64,000 bases of DNA from Bacillus_BU sp051233475. GTDB lineage: Bacteria; Bacillota; Bacilli; Bacillales; Cytobacillaceae. Location: assembly GCF_051233475.1 (NCBI RefSeq), contig NZ_JBKFGH010000038.1:1-64000 (forward strand), given 5' to 3'. Shown one piece after another: positions 1-7,539 of the stretch. Below the pieces are notes generated by a model. It was not told the origin of the DNA. It saw only the letters and a program-made list of their open reading frames with translations, and made no database searches. The position numbers were made by a program, and so were the translations under genes. Numbering within the stretch: position 1 is the first letter of the stretch; every line of letters starts with the position of its first letter.

Positions 1-100
1 GTTATGAAATTTTACGTCAATCTTAATAGAACCGCCGTATACCGAACGGTACGTACGGTGGTGTGAGAGGTCGGGGGTTAGTCACCCCCTCCTACTCGAT
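1..100 (+). mobile_element. Group II intron, 3' end (domains V-VI), cut by window edge
   Basis: Bases 34-69 fold like intron domain V: an outer stem ACCGCCGTA/TACGGTGGT, a two-base CG bulge, an inner stem TACC/GGTA and a GAAC tetraloop. A domain VI-like hairpin (CGGGGGTTAGTCACCCCC) follows at 72-89, and the sequence ends CCTACTCGAT, a familiar 3' terminus of bacterial group II introns. The rest of the intron, including any reverse transcriptase ORF, lies outside the window. The CGC-type triad at the domain V base would suit a IIC-like intron, but the class is inferred. The 3' boundary near base 100 is approximate. Confidence 0.75.
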
Positions 101-110
101 TAACAGTTTC

Positions 111-410
111 CTATTTCTTCGTAACAAAAAAAGAAATATGAGCAAAACGGACATGATAATTGGCATCACCAATAGTCAGTTGAAGGTGGTCTATGGCTAC
201 GCCGGTTAATTTTCCTTCAAACGAACCTTTGAGGGTAACGATCCGGATGGTTTTTCCGACATTCTTCAATAATTGATCGAAAAAGACAGGCTCTGTTGGA
301 ATAGTATATATCGGTGCAATGGATTGCATCATCTCAGGTAAGTTATCTGAATGATTGTATTTTCCGGGAGGAATTGACCAGTATGGGGTTCTATAAGGGT
401 ATGGTTGCAT
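111..410 (-). CDS. DUF2642 (YuzF-like) small protein
   Basis: A protein of about 99 residues with the DUF2642 pattern: after a Pro/Tyr-rich N-terminus, the segment beginning FFDQLLKNVGKTIRIVT runs through GSFEGKLTGV, DHLQL and a final FAHISFF. The family is Bacillales-specific and predicted to form a small beta barrel. Many members are sporulation- or coat-associated, but no activity is established. The start is placed at the ATG at 410, which has GAGGAGTGAAG upstream; an ATG 39 bases earlier has no good ribosome binding site. The gene runs toward the intron end, with its stop about 10 bases from it. Confidence 0.75.
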   Translation of the reverse strand: MQPYPYRTPYWSIPPGKYNHSDNLPEMMQSIAPIYTIPTEPVFFDQLLKNVGKTIRIVTLKGSFEGKLTGVAIDHLQLTIGDANYHVRFAHISFFVTKK

Positions 411-562
411 ATCTTGCTTCACTCCTCTGTATTTTAACGAAAATATCATTATCTAATAAAAGCAATGATTGATTCATTTTATGAAAAGAGTGGTTCATAT
501 ATTATGATTACGGGTAAGATTGTAAAAAACAAGAAGAGTGAAAATTCTATTTTTTTATTGTA

Positions 563-607
563 AAAACTAATGATATTAGTTAAAATAAAACTAACGTTAT
601 TAGTTTT
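563..607. promoter_or_regulatory. Twin operator-like inverted repeats (probable TetR sites)
   Basis: Two 19-base sites start at 563 and 587, 24 bp apart, and both match AAAACTAAYGWTATTAGTT. Each is an inverted repeat (AACTAAT-GAT-ATTAGTT and AAAACTAA-CGTTA-TTAGTTTT). They lie 38-82 bases before the MBL hydrolase start, whose next gene encodes a TetR-family regulator, so autorepression by that protein is the natural inference. Confidence 0.65.
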
Positions 608-644
608 CGTTGTGAACTTATCTTAAAATAAAGAGGGGATTATT

Positions 645-1358
645 TTGAGAATAGAAAAGGAACAAACTGTTTTTCAACTTTCCTTTATGCCAAGGTTGTT
701 TCCCGTTAACTGTTACTTTGTCGAGGAAGAAGATGGATTGACTTTGATTGACGCCGCCTTGCCTTATAGTGTTAAGGGGATAATCAATGCTGCTAAAAAA
801 ATTGGTAAGCCGATCACCCGAATTATTTTAACCCATGCTCACGGCGACCATGTTGGTGCGCTTGATGGGTTGAAGGCAATCCTTCCACATGTTCCTGTTC
901 ATATTTCCGAGCGCGATGCACGGTTAATGGCTGGGGACTTATCCTTAAATGAAGATGAACCACAAACGTCCATCCGAGGAGGGGTGCCAAAAAGCCTAAA
1001 GACACGTCCTGATATTCTTCTAAAGGATGGCGAACGGGTCGGCTCTCTCATTGCCACATCTGTCCCCGGACATACACCGGGTTCAATGGCCTTTCTTGAT
1101 ACGCGTAACCATTCACTTATTGCTGGAGACTCTTTCCAAATTAGAGGGGGTATTGCCGTAGCTGGACAAATTCGCCCATGGTTTCCGTTCCCGGCGCTGG
1201 GTACCTGGAATAAGCAAATTGCATTGGAAAGCGCAAGGAAAATACGAGATCTTAATCCAGCTTTGCTTGCCGTTGGCCACGGAAATATGTTAAAAAATCC
1301 TATCGAGCTAATCGACAAAGCGATCGCTGATGCACAACGAAATATAGAAAAAGGATAG
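645..1358 (+). CDS. MBL-fold metallo-hydrolase
   Basis: A 237-residue metallo-beta-lactamase-fold hydrolase. The metal-binding motif THAHGDHVG is clear, followed by further ligands in GHTPGS, IAGDSF and VGHG. The substrate is not evident; relatives include lactonases, glyoxalase II-like thioesterases and drug-modifying enzymes. The start is a TTG with AGAGGGG about 7 bases upstream. The stop lies 13 bases before a TetR-type regulator and two operator-like palindromes lie upstream, so the pair probably forms a self-regulated unit responding to a small molecule handled by the hydrolase. Confidence 0.85.
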   Translation: MRIEKEQTVFQLSFMPRLFPVNCYFVEEEDGLTLIDAALPYSVKGIINAAKKIGKPITRIILTHAHGDHVGALDGLKAILPHVPVHISERDARLMAGDLSLNEDEPQTSIRGGVPKSLKTRPDILLKDGERVGSLIATSVPGHTPGSMAFLDTRNHSLIAGDSFQIRGGIAVAGQIRPWFPFPALGTWNKQIALESARKIRDLNPALLAVGHGNMLKNPIELIDKAIADAQRNIEKG

Positions 1359-1371
1359 AGGTGGTAATTTT

Positions 1372-1941
1372 ATGTCTCCAAGAGTAGGGTTGGATGTAAA
1401 TATTTTATTACAGCATGCAGCAGAATTGGCTAATCGTCATGGCCTTGATCATGTAACACTTGCCATGCTGGCGCAAAAGCTGGGAATTCGCTCTCCGTCA
1501 ATATACAATCATGTTAATGGCTTAAACGATTTGCGTAACAAATTGGCGATCTACGGATTAAAGCAGTTAAACGAAGTCATGCTTCGTGCAGCGGCGGGAA
1601 GGGCAAAAGAGGATGCCATTTATGCGATTGGCGAAGCGTATGTTGCTTTTGCTCGGACACAGCCTGGATTATACGAGGCCAGCCTTCGTGCCCCAGAGCC
1701 GGGGGATGAAGTTTATCAGTGTGCAGCCTCTGAAATAGTCGATCTTATTGTTCGAGTCATGAACTCATTTGGTCTTGAAAAGGAAGAAGCCCTTCATGCC
1801 GTTCGCGGGTTTCGCAGCCTTCTTCATGGATTCGCTTCCCTTGAGCAAAAGGGAGGATTTGGTCTCCCACTTGATCTCGATGATACGCTTCGGTTTATTC
1901 TTACTACATTTCTTGCGGGTATTGCTAGTCTTAGGAAATAA
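1372..1941 (+). CDS. TetR/AcrR family transcriptional regulator
   Basis: A 189-residue repressor-type protein. Residues about 27-48 form the TetR helix-turn-helix (LAMLAQKLGIRSPSIYNHV). The C-terminal part resembles the WHG/TetR_C_33 ligand domain (segment FARTQPGLYEASL, then a helical bundle with FRSLLHGFASLE). It starts at an ATG behind AGAGGTGG, 13 bases after the MBL hydrolase stop. It probably controls itself and the hydrolase through the inverted repeats at 563-607. The inducer is unknown. Confidence 0.85.
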   Translation: MSPRVGLDVNILLQHAAELANRHGLDHVTLAMLAQKLGIRSPSIYNHVNGLNDLRNKLAIYGLKQLNEVMLRAAAGRAKEDAIYAIGEAYVAFARTQPGLYEASLRAPEPGDEVYQCAASEIVDLIVRVMNSFGLEKEEALHAVRGFRSLLHGFASLEQKGGFGLPLDLDDTLRFILTTFLAGIASLRK

Positions 1942-1955
1942 AAGAAGGGGGCACT

Positions 1956-2585
1956 ATGAATAATTCTTGGAATAAAATTATTTATAAAATCTGGTCACCT
2001 ATTTATGACAGAATATTCAACTCTGGTTCGTTTCTAGCGGCACGAAAGGAAATCTTCCGAACAACAGATTTCAAAAGCGAGCAAAAAATCCTGTTCGTTG
2101 GTGTTGGTACGGGCGCCGATTTAGAGCTTATCCAACACACTGGTTTACAAATAACGGCTATTGATTTTTCAGATGATATGCTCCAACAAGCAAAAGCAAA
2201 ATTCCAACATTCGAATATTACGTTTTTGCAAATGGATGCACAACAAATGACGTTTCCCGATGAAACTTACGATGTGGTTGTAGCCAGCCTCATTTTGTCG
2301 GTTGTCCCGGATTCGAACCAATGCTTTAAAGAAATAAAGAGGGTACTGAAACAAGAGGGTGAAATCATCATTTTTGATAAATTTGTCTTGAAAAATCAAA
2401 CCCAGCCGCTGCTAAAAAAGCTGTTAAGACCTGTAATAAAGGTTTTAGGGACAGATATTGGCTTAAGTTTTGAAGATTTATTTATCAAAAACAATGAGAA
2501 TCTTATACTGGCAGCTGATGAACCAATCATGCTCAAAGGAATGTACCGAAAAATAATTATTAGGAAAACTAAAAGTACTATCTAA
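1956..2585 (+). CDS. Class I SAM-dependent methyltransferase
   Basis: A 209-residue Rossmann-fold methyltransferase of the UbiE/phospholipid N-methyltransferase-like group. Motif I is FVGVGTGADLEL, an acidic strand-2 residue is in TAIDFSDDML, motif II lies near DVVVASLILSVVPD, and a motif III region follows (IKRVLKQEGEIIIFDKF). The substrate cannot be told. AGAAGGGGGC precedes the ATG, 14 bases after the regulator stop. A second enzyme of the same general type lies at 63371-63970. Confidence 0.8.
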   Translation: MNNSWNKIIYKIWSPIYDRIFNSGSFLAARKEIFRTTDFKSEQKILFVGVGTGADLELIQHTGLQITAIDFSDDMLQQAKAKFQHSNITFLQMDAQQMTFPDETYDVVVASLILSVVPDSNQCFKEIKRVLKQEGEIIIFDKFVLKNQTQPLLKKLLRPVIKVLGTDIGLSFEDLFIKNNENLILAADEPIMLKGMYRKIIIRKTKSTI

Positions 2586-2618
2586 AAAAATGGAGTCCAT
2601 TTTTTTAGGTAGTACTTT
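2572..2618. terminator. Bidirectional intrinsic terminator
   Basis: A long near-perfect hairpin: AAAGTACTA and AAAAAAATGGA on the left pair with TCCATTTTTTT and TAGTACTTT on the right. A and T runs serve both strands. It overlaps the stop codons of the convergent methyltransferase and YdcF genes. Confidence 0.85.
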
Positions 2619-3172
2619 GTTATGGCCAAATATTCACGCGAGTACGATTTAGGAATGGCAATTAACGGTGTTTTAGCAGGAATTCCTGAAACAGCGAGGT
2701 CCTCGTCTTTGGCTATCATAAGGGATCGGTACAGGTGGAAATTGTTGGTTACAACTAGCCCTATTTTTGCATCTTTCGGAATAAATTCCATAGAAAATTC
2801 AATATTTTCATAGGTATCAGTGGAGCGGTCCTCTAAGAGAATTCGGGATTCGTTAATTCCCCGTTTTACCAACTCTGTTTTGATGCTCTCTGCTTCTGAA
2901 ATATCCTCACCGGGCCCTTTACCACCTGAGGCAATAACGATCGTGTTTTTGTTTTTCTTAAGGTAACGTGCAGCAGCATTGATCCTTTCCTCAAGCGCCA
3001 AAGAAGGGACCGTTCCCTTAACTCTAGCGCCGAGTATAATCATATAATCAGCATTTGAGGGGGCTTTTGTACTGCTATACTGGGAAATTTTATATTGGAG
3101 AAAACCAAAATATAAAAGAATAATACCGATAAAAATACTCATTATCTTTAAAATCCTTTTCTTATTTTTCAT
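2582..3172 (-). CDS. YdcF/SanA-type DUF218 membrane protein
   Basis: A 196-residue protein with one N-terminal membrane segment (residues about 8-26) followed by a DUF218 domain. Visible signatures are DYMIILGARVKG, ALEERINAA, IASGGKGPGED, SEAESIKTEL and DRSTDTYENI. Proteins of this fold act in envelope maintenance or bind nucleotides; the biochemical role here is unknown. The domain should face outside. The ATG at 3172 has only a weak ribosome binding site. The gene is convergent with the methyltransferase and shares the terminator at 2572-2618. Confidence 0.85.
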   Translation of the reverse strand: MKNKKRILKIMSIFIGIILLYFGFLQYKISQYSSTKAPSNADYMIILGARVKGTVPSLALEERINAAARYLKKNKNTIVIASGGKGPGEDISEAESIKTELVKRGINESRILLEDRSTDTYENIEFSMEFIPKDAKIGLVVTNNFHLYRSLMIAKDEDLAVSGIPAKTPLIAIPKSYSREYLAITKYYLKKWTPFF

Positions 3173-3477
3173 TTTTTCAAATCCGTTTCTTAAGATATAT
3201 TCTACTCAACTTGAAGATTTGCGTATAAATTAGTAGTTATTGTCAATTATACCAGGAATTTTGCTTGAGGATTTTTAATGTCGGTAAAATAATACAATTT
3301 TAGCCAACCAGTCCAGCAACTATTGATGAAACCGATTCAAATTTATTGGTATTATCGATAAGTTGAATTTATATCAAAATAGTAATTCTTTATAATAGAC
3401 AAGTAGGTAAATTTTGCTCTTAAGGAAAAAATGTGATTTTTTAAAAAGTTATACATAATGTTGGGGAGGAAGATATC
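3173..3477. other. Intergenic region between divergent genes, 305 bp
   Basis: AT-rich leader between ydcF-like (minus) and the sulfur-carrier cluster (plus). A TATAAT at 3391-3396 could be a -10 element for the plus-strand genes, but the best -35 candidate (TTGAAT at 3363) is 22 bases away, which is too far. No riboswitch or terminator structure was recognised, including no SAM riboswitch or T-box despite the methionine synthase downstream. GGGGAGG at 3462-3468 is the ribosome binding site of the next gene. Confidence 0.4.
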
Positions 3478-3717
3478 TTGTCATCTCAATACGAACCTGA
3501 TTTAACCTATGATGCTGGCCCTACTGGATGTGGCGAACTGATCATGAATTTATTTTTAACAATGAAAAAGATGGACATGGGGCAAATCATCGAGGTGGTA
3601 TCCTATGACCCGGGTGCCCGCGAAGATCTTCCTGCTTGGTGCAGAATGCAAAAGCATATTTTGCTTGCTCGTCAAGATGAAGGGAAAATAAGTCATTACT
3701 ATATTGAAAAAGGCTAA
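3478..3717 (+). CDS. TusA-like sulfur-carrier protein
   Basis: A 79-residue TusA/YeeD-type protein. The fold signature is present (DAGPTGCGELIMNLFLTMKKM, then GQIIEVVSYDPGAREDLPAWCRM). The usual Cys-Pro-x-Pro site appears as TGCGEL, which keeps the candidate persulfide cysteine but lacks the flanking prolines. A second cysteine in PAWCRM is shared with the N-terminal domain of the fusion protein at 4180. It starts at a TTG with TTGGGGAGG upstream. It is the first gene of a cluster with DsrE-like, TusA-OsmC and methionine synthase genes, which suggests sulfane-sulfur trafficking. Confidence 0.75.
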   Translation: MSSQYEPDLTYDAGPTGCGELIMNLFLTMKKMDMGQIIEVVSYDPGAREDLPAWCRMQKHILLARQDEGKISHYYIEKG

Positions 3718-3801
3718 TATTGCCTTTTCCATAAAAAAAACAATCTATGGGTAGATCCAGAAAAGTCTAGGATCACAACATAATTTCTAGGAGGAATATT
3801 A

Positions 3802-4164
3802 ATGGCTGGAAAATTTTTAGTAAGTTTAACAAATGCGAAAAATGATGCAGATAAGGCTACTGTTGGGTTCGTTGTGGCCAATGCAGCCGTTGCATCAGGT
3901 CAGGAAACCGTTGTATTTTTAAATGTTGAAGGCGCTTACTTAGCATCAAAAGGCTATGCTGATGAAATTCATGAGGAAGGCTTTGCACCATTAAAGCAGT
4001 TAATGGAACAATTTGTGGAAGCTGGCGGAACACTTTGGGTATGCAGCCCTTGCTATAAAAAACGTAATTTAGATGAAGAAAATTTAATTGAAGGTGCAAC
4101 CATTGTTGGTGGAGCAAAGCTTGTTGAGTTCCTAAGCAAAGGCGCGGCTTCTATTACATATTAA
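3802..4164 (+). CDS. DsrE family protein
   Basis: A 120-residue DsrE/DsrF-like protein: an N-terminal FLVSLTNAKNDADKAT strand-loop, a GQETVVFLNVEGAYLA segment, and a cysteine-bearing loop (GGTLWVCSPCYKKRNL) near residues 75-90, where DsrE-family sulfur acceptors carry the active cysteine. There are two cysteines spaced CSPC. A clear AGGAGG lies 8 bases before the ATG. It probably partners the TusA-like proteins on either side in relaying sulfur (or selenium); that role is inferred. Confidence 0.8.
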   Translation: MAGKFLVSLTNAKNDADKATVGFVVANAAVASGQETVVFLNVEGAYLASKGYADEIHEEGFAPLKQLMEQFVEAGGTLWVCSPCYKKRNLDEENLIEGATIVGGAKLVEFLSKGAASITY

Positions 4165-4179
4165 TAAACGGTGATATAT

Positions 4180-4893
4180 ATGGATAATCCACAAGCAATA
4201 TGTGATGGCGGAGATTTAGATTGCGGCTCCGGATTATTATTGATAATAAAAAAAGCGATGGATCCTCTATCGTCAGGGGATGTTCTAGAGGTACGGAGTA
4301 GAGAGAGAACGGTTGCTGAAGACTTGCCAGCTTGGTGCCGAATGGTTGACCATGAGTTTCTTGGCTCTGAGCCAGGGGATAACACGACACGTTATTTTAT
4401 TAGAAAAGGCTCTAATCAAGCTGAATTGGAACAAGATCTTGCAGCTGCCAAAGGCTATGAATGGAGTGTTCGTGTCCAAGCAGATGAGGATTTAACGTCA
4501 AAAGTTCATTCGCGTAACCACACCTTTATGGTCGGACAGCCTGCTGATTTCAGTGCCAAGGTTCAAGCACCCAGCGCTATTGATTATCTTTTAGGGTCGC
4601 TGGCTTCTTGTTTAACTGTTGGCTTTAAAGCCCAAGCATCGCGGAGAAATATAGAGATTGACCACCTGGAAGTCTCATTGAAAGCTGGGCTTGAAAATGT
4701 TCTGTTTCATATGGAATTTGAGGATGTTGGGAGTCCAAAGGTTAAGCTGATTAAAGGGACTTTTTATGTTTCTTCACCTGCTGATGAAGAGGAACTCGAA
4801 AAAATTTGGGAGAACTGTCTTGAACGCTCACCAATCTATCAAACCCTTAAACAAGCAATAAAAATAGATATTCAGTTTTCGATTGTATATTAA
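4180..4893 (+). CDS. TusA-like/OsmC fusion protein
   Basis: A two-domain protein of about 237 residues. Residues 1-75 are a TusA-like domain paralogous to the protein at 3478 (CDGGDLDCGSGLLLIIKKAM, then ERTVAEDLPAWCRMVDHEFL). Residues 85-237 are an OsmC/Ohr-type domain (SRNHTFMVGQP, then SAIDYLLGSLASCLTVGFK, then NCLERSPIYQTL). The first OsmC cysteine is kept in LASCLTVG. The second, usually in an E-R-C-P context, is serine (ERSP), with a cysteine four residues earlier. The start is placed at the ATG at 4180; a GTG 9 bases upstream is the alternative. The fusion links a sulfur carrier directly to a thiol-peroxidase-like fold. Confidence 0.8.
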   Translation: MDNPQAICDGGDLDCGSGLLLIIKKAMDPLSSGDVLEVRSRERTVAEDLPAWCRMVDHEFLGSEPGDNTTRYFIRKGSNQAELEQDLAAAKGYEWSVRVQADEDLTSKVHSRNHTFMVGQPADFSAKVQAPSAIDYLLGSLASCLTVGFKAQASRRNIEIDHLEVSLKAGLENVLFHMEFEDVGSPKVKLIKGTFYVSSPADEEELEKIWENCLERSPIYQTLKQAIKIDIQFSIVY

Positions 4894-4910
4894 TAGGGGG
4901 AAATAATGTT

Positions 4911-6074
4911 ATGACCTTACCAAAATTCCCGACAACGGTTATTGGCAGTTGGCCTAGATCAAAGGAAGTTCAGCGGGCTATGCGTGATAAGCGTGCTGGA
5001 CGAATGAGCGAAGAACAATTCCAGGCCGTTGCTGATCAAGCTGTCTTGCAATGCTTAAAATGGCAGGAGGAAGCGGGCATTGATATCGTTTCGGACGGTG
5101 AACAACGCCGTGATAACTATATTTCCTTCGTTGCAGAGCATTTAGAAAATGTTCGAATGTTAAGTGTCTCGGAGTTGCTGGACTATGTAGAGGACAAGTC
5201 AAGCTTTGAGGAAATCCTTGGTACATTGGATGTTCCTGCCTTTTCGATGTCCAATCCTGCGGCAGAAGGGAAAATAAGCCGAAAAAAACCGCTCGTTTTA
5301 AATGATTATCTATTTTTGAAAAAGCACACCGACAAAGCGGTCAAGGTAGCTTTGCCAGGTCCGTATTTGTTAACAAGATCAATGTGGGTGGAAGGGTTAT
5401 CAAAAGAGGCCTATCCGACAAAAGAGGATTTGGCTGTCGATATTATTAAAGTCTTGCGTGAGGAATTAGAGGATTTAATAGCCGCAGGAGCAGAGTTTGT
5501 CCAATTTGATGAACCAGTCTTAACAGAAGTAGTATTTACTAAGAAAAATGCTAATCGGACATTCATGTGCGGAGCGTTGACGGCGAAAGCTGATGCCGAA
5601 GAAGAGATCGCCTTTGCGTTAGGTTTAATGAATCAAGTAACAGAAGGAATGTTAGGTAGAGGATCACGAATAGGGGTCCATGTTTGTAGAGGTAATTGGA
5701 GTACTCAGGATGAAATATTACTCCGTGGCCCATATTATCCATTAATTCCATATTTTAAGAATGTTAATGTAGACCAGCTTGCATTGGAATACGCTACTCC
5801 GCGAGCCGGAGAATTAGATGCAATTCGAGAATTCGGAGGAAAAGAAATTGGATTTGGGATTGTGAATCCAAGAACGGAGACGGTCGAAGCAGCGGAGCAA
5901 ATTGTTGCACGCGTTCAAGAGATTCGAAAATATTTACCAGATGAAAAGATTTTTTTAAATCCTGATTGCGGGTTTGGAACGTTTGCTCAACGACCGATGA
6001 ATAGTGACCAAATCGCTTTTGAAAAGCTTAAGGTAATGGCCGAAGCAGCTAGAAAGCTTAGAGAAATGGTGTAA
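4911..6074 (+). CDS. Cobalamin-independent methionine synthase II family (core MetE-type)
   Basis: A 387-residue homologue of the C-terminal catalytic half of MetE, the short form that transfers a methyl group to a thiol such as homocysteine. It opens with TTVIGSWPRS. Zinc ligands are visible as HVCRGNW (His and Cys) and NPDCGFG (Cys), with substrate-site segments IVSDGEQRRD and FVQFDEPVL. The N-terminal half of full MetE is absent, as usual for this family. GGGGGAAA lies before the ATG, 17 bases after the OsmC fusion. Clustering with TusA/DsrE genes suggests a sulfur donor or acceptor other than free homocysteine, but this is not shown. Confidence 0.85.
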   Translation: MTLPKFPTTVIGSWPRSKEVQRAMRDKRAGRMSEEQFQAVADQAVLQCLKWQEEAGIDIVSDGEQRRDNYISFVAEHLENVRMLSVSELLDYVEDKSSFEEILGTLDVPAFSMSNPAAEGKISRKKPLVLNDYLFLKKHTDKAVKVALPGPYLLTRSMWVEGLSKEAYPTKEDLAVDIIKVLREELEDLIAAGAEFVQFDEPVLTEVVFTKKNANRTFMCGALTAKADAEEEIAFALGLMNQVTEGMLGRGSRIGVHVCRGNWSTQDEILLRGPYYPLIPYFKNVNVDQLALEYATPRAGELDAIREFGGKEIGFGIVNPRTETVEAAEQIVARVQEIRKYLPDEKIFLNPDCGFGTFAQRPMNSDQIAFEKLKVMAEAARKLREMV

Positions 6075-6101
6075 GCCGTTATCCACAATTTGAAATAAAT
6101 C

Positions 6102-6158
6102 AAAAATAAACAAGCCTGTCTGATCAAGGAAATTATCATACAGGCTTGTTTATTTTTT
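6102..6158 (+). terminator. Intrinsic terminator of the sulfur-carrier cluster
   Basis: AAATAAACAAGCCTGT pairs with ACAGGCTTGTTTATTT across a 20-base loop and is followed by a T run. It closes the four-gene unit 3478-6074. Confidence 0.85.
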
Positions 6159-6410
6159 AGAGTAGACGTGAGGTAAGTTGTTCCTTTACATGATTCATAT
6201 CCCGAATAAATTACCTTATATTGTGAAAAATAATTTAAGATTCATGATCGTAGCAGCAGAGTTATAAGAGTCGGAAATGCTGATAAATCAACTTTCCAAC
6301 ACGAACAACTTGTTAATGTTCAGAAAATTGTCATAAACTTTTTTCAGAATCATATAGAATCCATTGTAAAATTAGGTGAAAATATACCTCTTTGGGAATG
6401 GGGTCCAATA

Positions 6411-6581
6411 ATGGAAGGATTACTATGTAGTTCTAAACATGAACTAATAAACAAAATAGAATACCTTAAAAATAATATGGTTGATACAGCAATGAAAATG
6501 GGCTTAAATAATGATAAAACAATAAAAATTAGCCAAGAACTCGATCATTTAATATTTCAATACCAAAGCCTTACTAGATAA
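6411..6581 (+). CDS. Spo0E-like aspartyl-phosphate phosphatase (small)
   Basis: Codons 13-50 encode a Spo0E-type helical hairpin: HELINKIEYLKNNMVDTAMK, then TIKISQELDHLIFQYQ. The SQELD motif is the family signature; these proteins dephosphorylate Spo0A-P and delay sporulation. An ATG at 6411 gives 56 residues, but no good ribosome binding site precedes it. The same frame is open back to 6234 without an ATG, GTG or TTG and encodes plausible protein (RVGNADKSTFQHEQLV), so this may be the tail of a longer, truncated gene. Between the terminator and 6234 nothing else is seen. Confidence 0.6.
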   Translation: MEGLLCSSKHELINKIEYLKNNMVDTAMKMGLNNDKTIKISQELDHLIFQYQSLTR

Positions 6582-6615
6582 CTGAATTTTTTTCAGAATA
6601 ATGGAGTTGAATTGT

Positions 6616-6759
6616 ATGAGCAAAGCGAAGAGTAAAAGTGGAACGGGCAGGGGTACAGGAAAAAAAGGGTGGAATCGTTGGCAAGCTAGCCAAAACAGAG
6701 CCAAGAGTGCCAAACCCTATGTAAGCAAAGGTGTTAAAAATCGTAAAGACGAAGAGTAA
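6616..6759 (+). CDS. DUF3934-like small basic protein
   Basis: A 47-residue, highly basic protein beginning MSKAKSKSGTGRGTGKKGWN, followed by RWQASQNRAKSAKPYVSKG. This matches my recollection of the Bacillales DUF3934 family, whose function is unknown. GGAG lies 10 bases before the ATG. It stands alone between the Spo0E-like ORF and a HAD phosphatase. Confidence 0.7.
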   Translation: MSKAKSKSGTGRGTGKKGWNRWQASQNRAKSAKPYVSKGVKNRKDEE

Positions 6760-6811
6760 CGAATACGAAAAACCTCCTGAATTTTAATAAGAGACATAAT
6801 GAGGTGTGAAA

Positions 6812-7450
6812 GTGGATAAGGCCTTTATTTTTGACATGGACGGAGTCATCATTGATAGTGAACCAATGCATGATATGGTTGACATGGAAGTAGCAGCAGG
6901 ATTTAACATCCGCTTGGATCGGGATCGTTTACAAAAATATGTTGGCATGCGGGCTCGGGACGTTTGGAATTCCGTTATTAAAGAAGACCAATTGTCGCTA
7001 ACTGCAGACCAGCTATTATTGATTGCTGATGAAAAGAAAGTAAAGTTTATTGAAGTAAGTGACCTCGCGCCTATTGACGGTATAAGAGAACTGTTAAAAC
7101 GATTAAAACAATTAAACTATAAAATCGCGCTTGCATCCTCCTCACCAATAGAGTTAATTGACGCAGTCTTACATAAGTTTGAAATTGAGTCTTTTTTTGA
7201 TTATAAAGTCAGCGGGGATGAGGTTCAAAACGGAAAACCCGCACCAGACATATACCTTGAAACAGCACGCAGAATGAATGTGAATCCGGATGACTGTATC
7301 GTTCTTGAGGATTCAAGGAACGGCATCGACGCTGGGAATGCTGCAGGAATGAAGACGATCGGCTTTGCTAATCCGGGATCTGGAAATCAAGACCTTTCAA
7401 AGGCAAACCACGTTGTTGATTCGATTGAAGGAGTTTTAGAGTTTATTTAG
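6812..7450 (+). CDS. HAD superfamily phosphatase, beta-phosphoglucomutase-like
   Basis: A HAD hydrolase of about 212 residues with all four motifs: I FDMDGVIIDSEP, II ALASSSP, III with lysine in NGKPAPDIYL, and IV VLEDSRNGIDAGNAAGM. The alpha-helical cap between motifs I and II fits the C1 class (beta-phosphoglucomutase/phosphoglycolate-phosphatase-like). The substrate is probably a sugar phosphate but is not determined. The GTG at 6812 sits 7 bases after GAGG and is preferred over the GTG at 6806. The gene is monocistronic and ends just before the large repeat array. Confidence 0.85.
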   Translation: MDKAFIFDMDGVIIDSEPMHDMVDMEVAAGFNIRLDRDRLQKYVGMRARDVWNSVIKEDQLSLTADQLLLIADEKKVKFIEVSDLAPIDGIRELLKRLKQLNYKIALASSSPIELIDAVLHKFEIESFFDYKVSGDEVQNGKPAPDIYLETARRMNVNPDDCIVLEDSRNGIDAGNAAGMKTIGFANPGSGNQDLSKANHVVDSIEGVLEFI

Positions 7451-7539
7451 TTTGACTACTGGGTCCGAAAATTTATGGCGGAAAATTGGCATCGGCAAAT
7501 AAGAGACCAATTTCCGCAAATAAAAGCTACAAATGTGCA

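Noticed and set aside
3361..3400. Sigma-A promoter TTGAAT...TATAAT before the TusA-like gene
   Set aside because: A 22-base spacer is too long; only the TATAAT was mentioned as a candidate.
3173..3477. SAM riboswitch or T-box for the methionine synthase cluster
   Set aside because: None of the conserved words of either element was seen.
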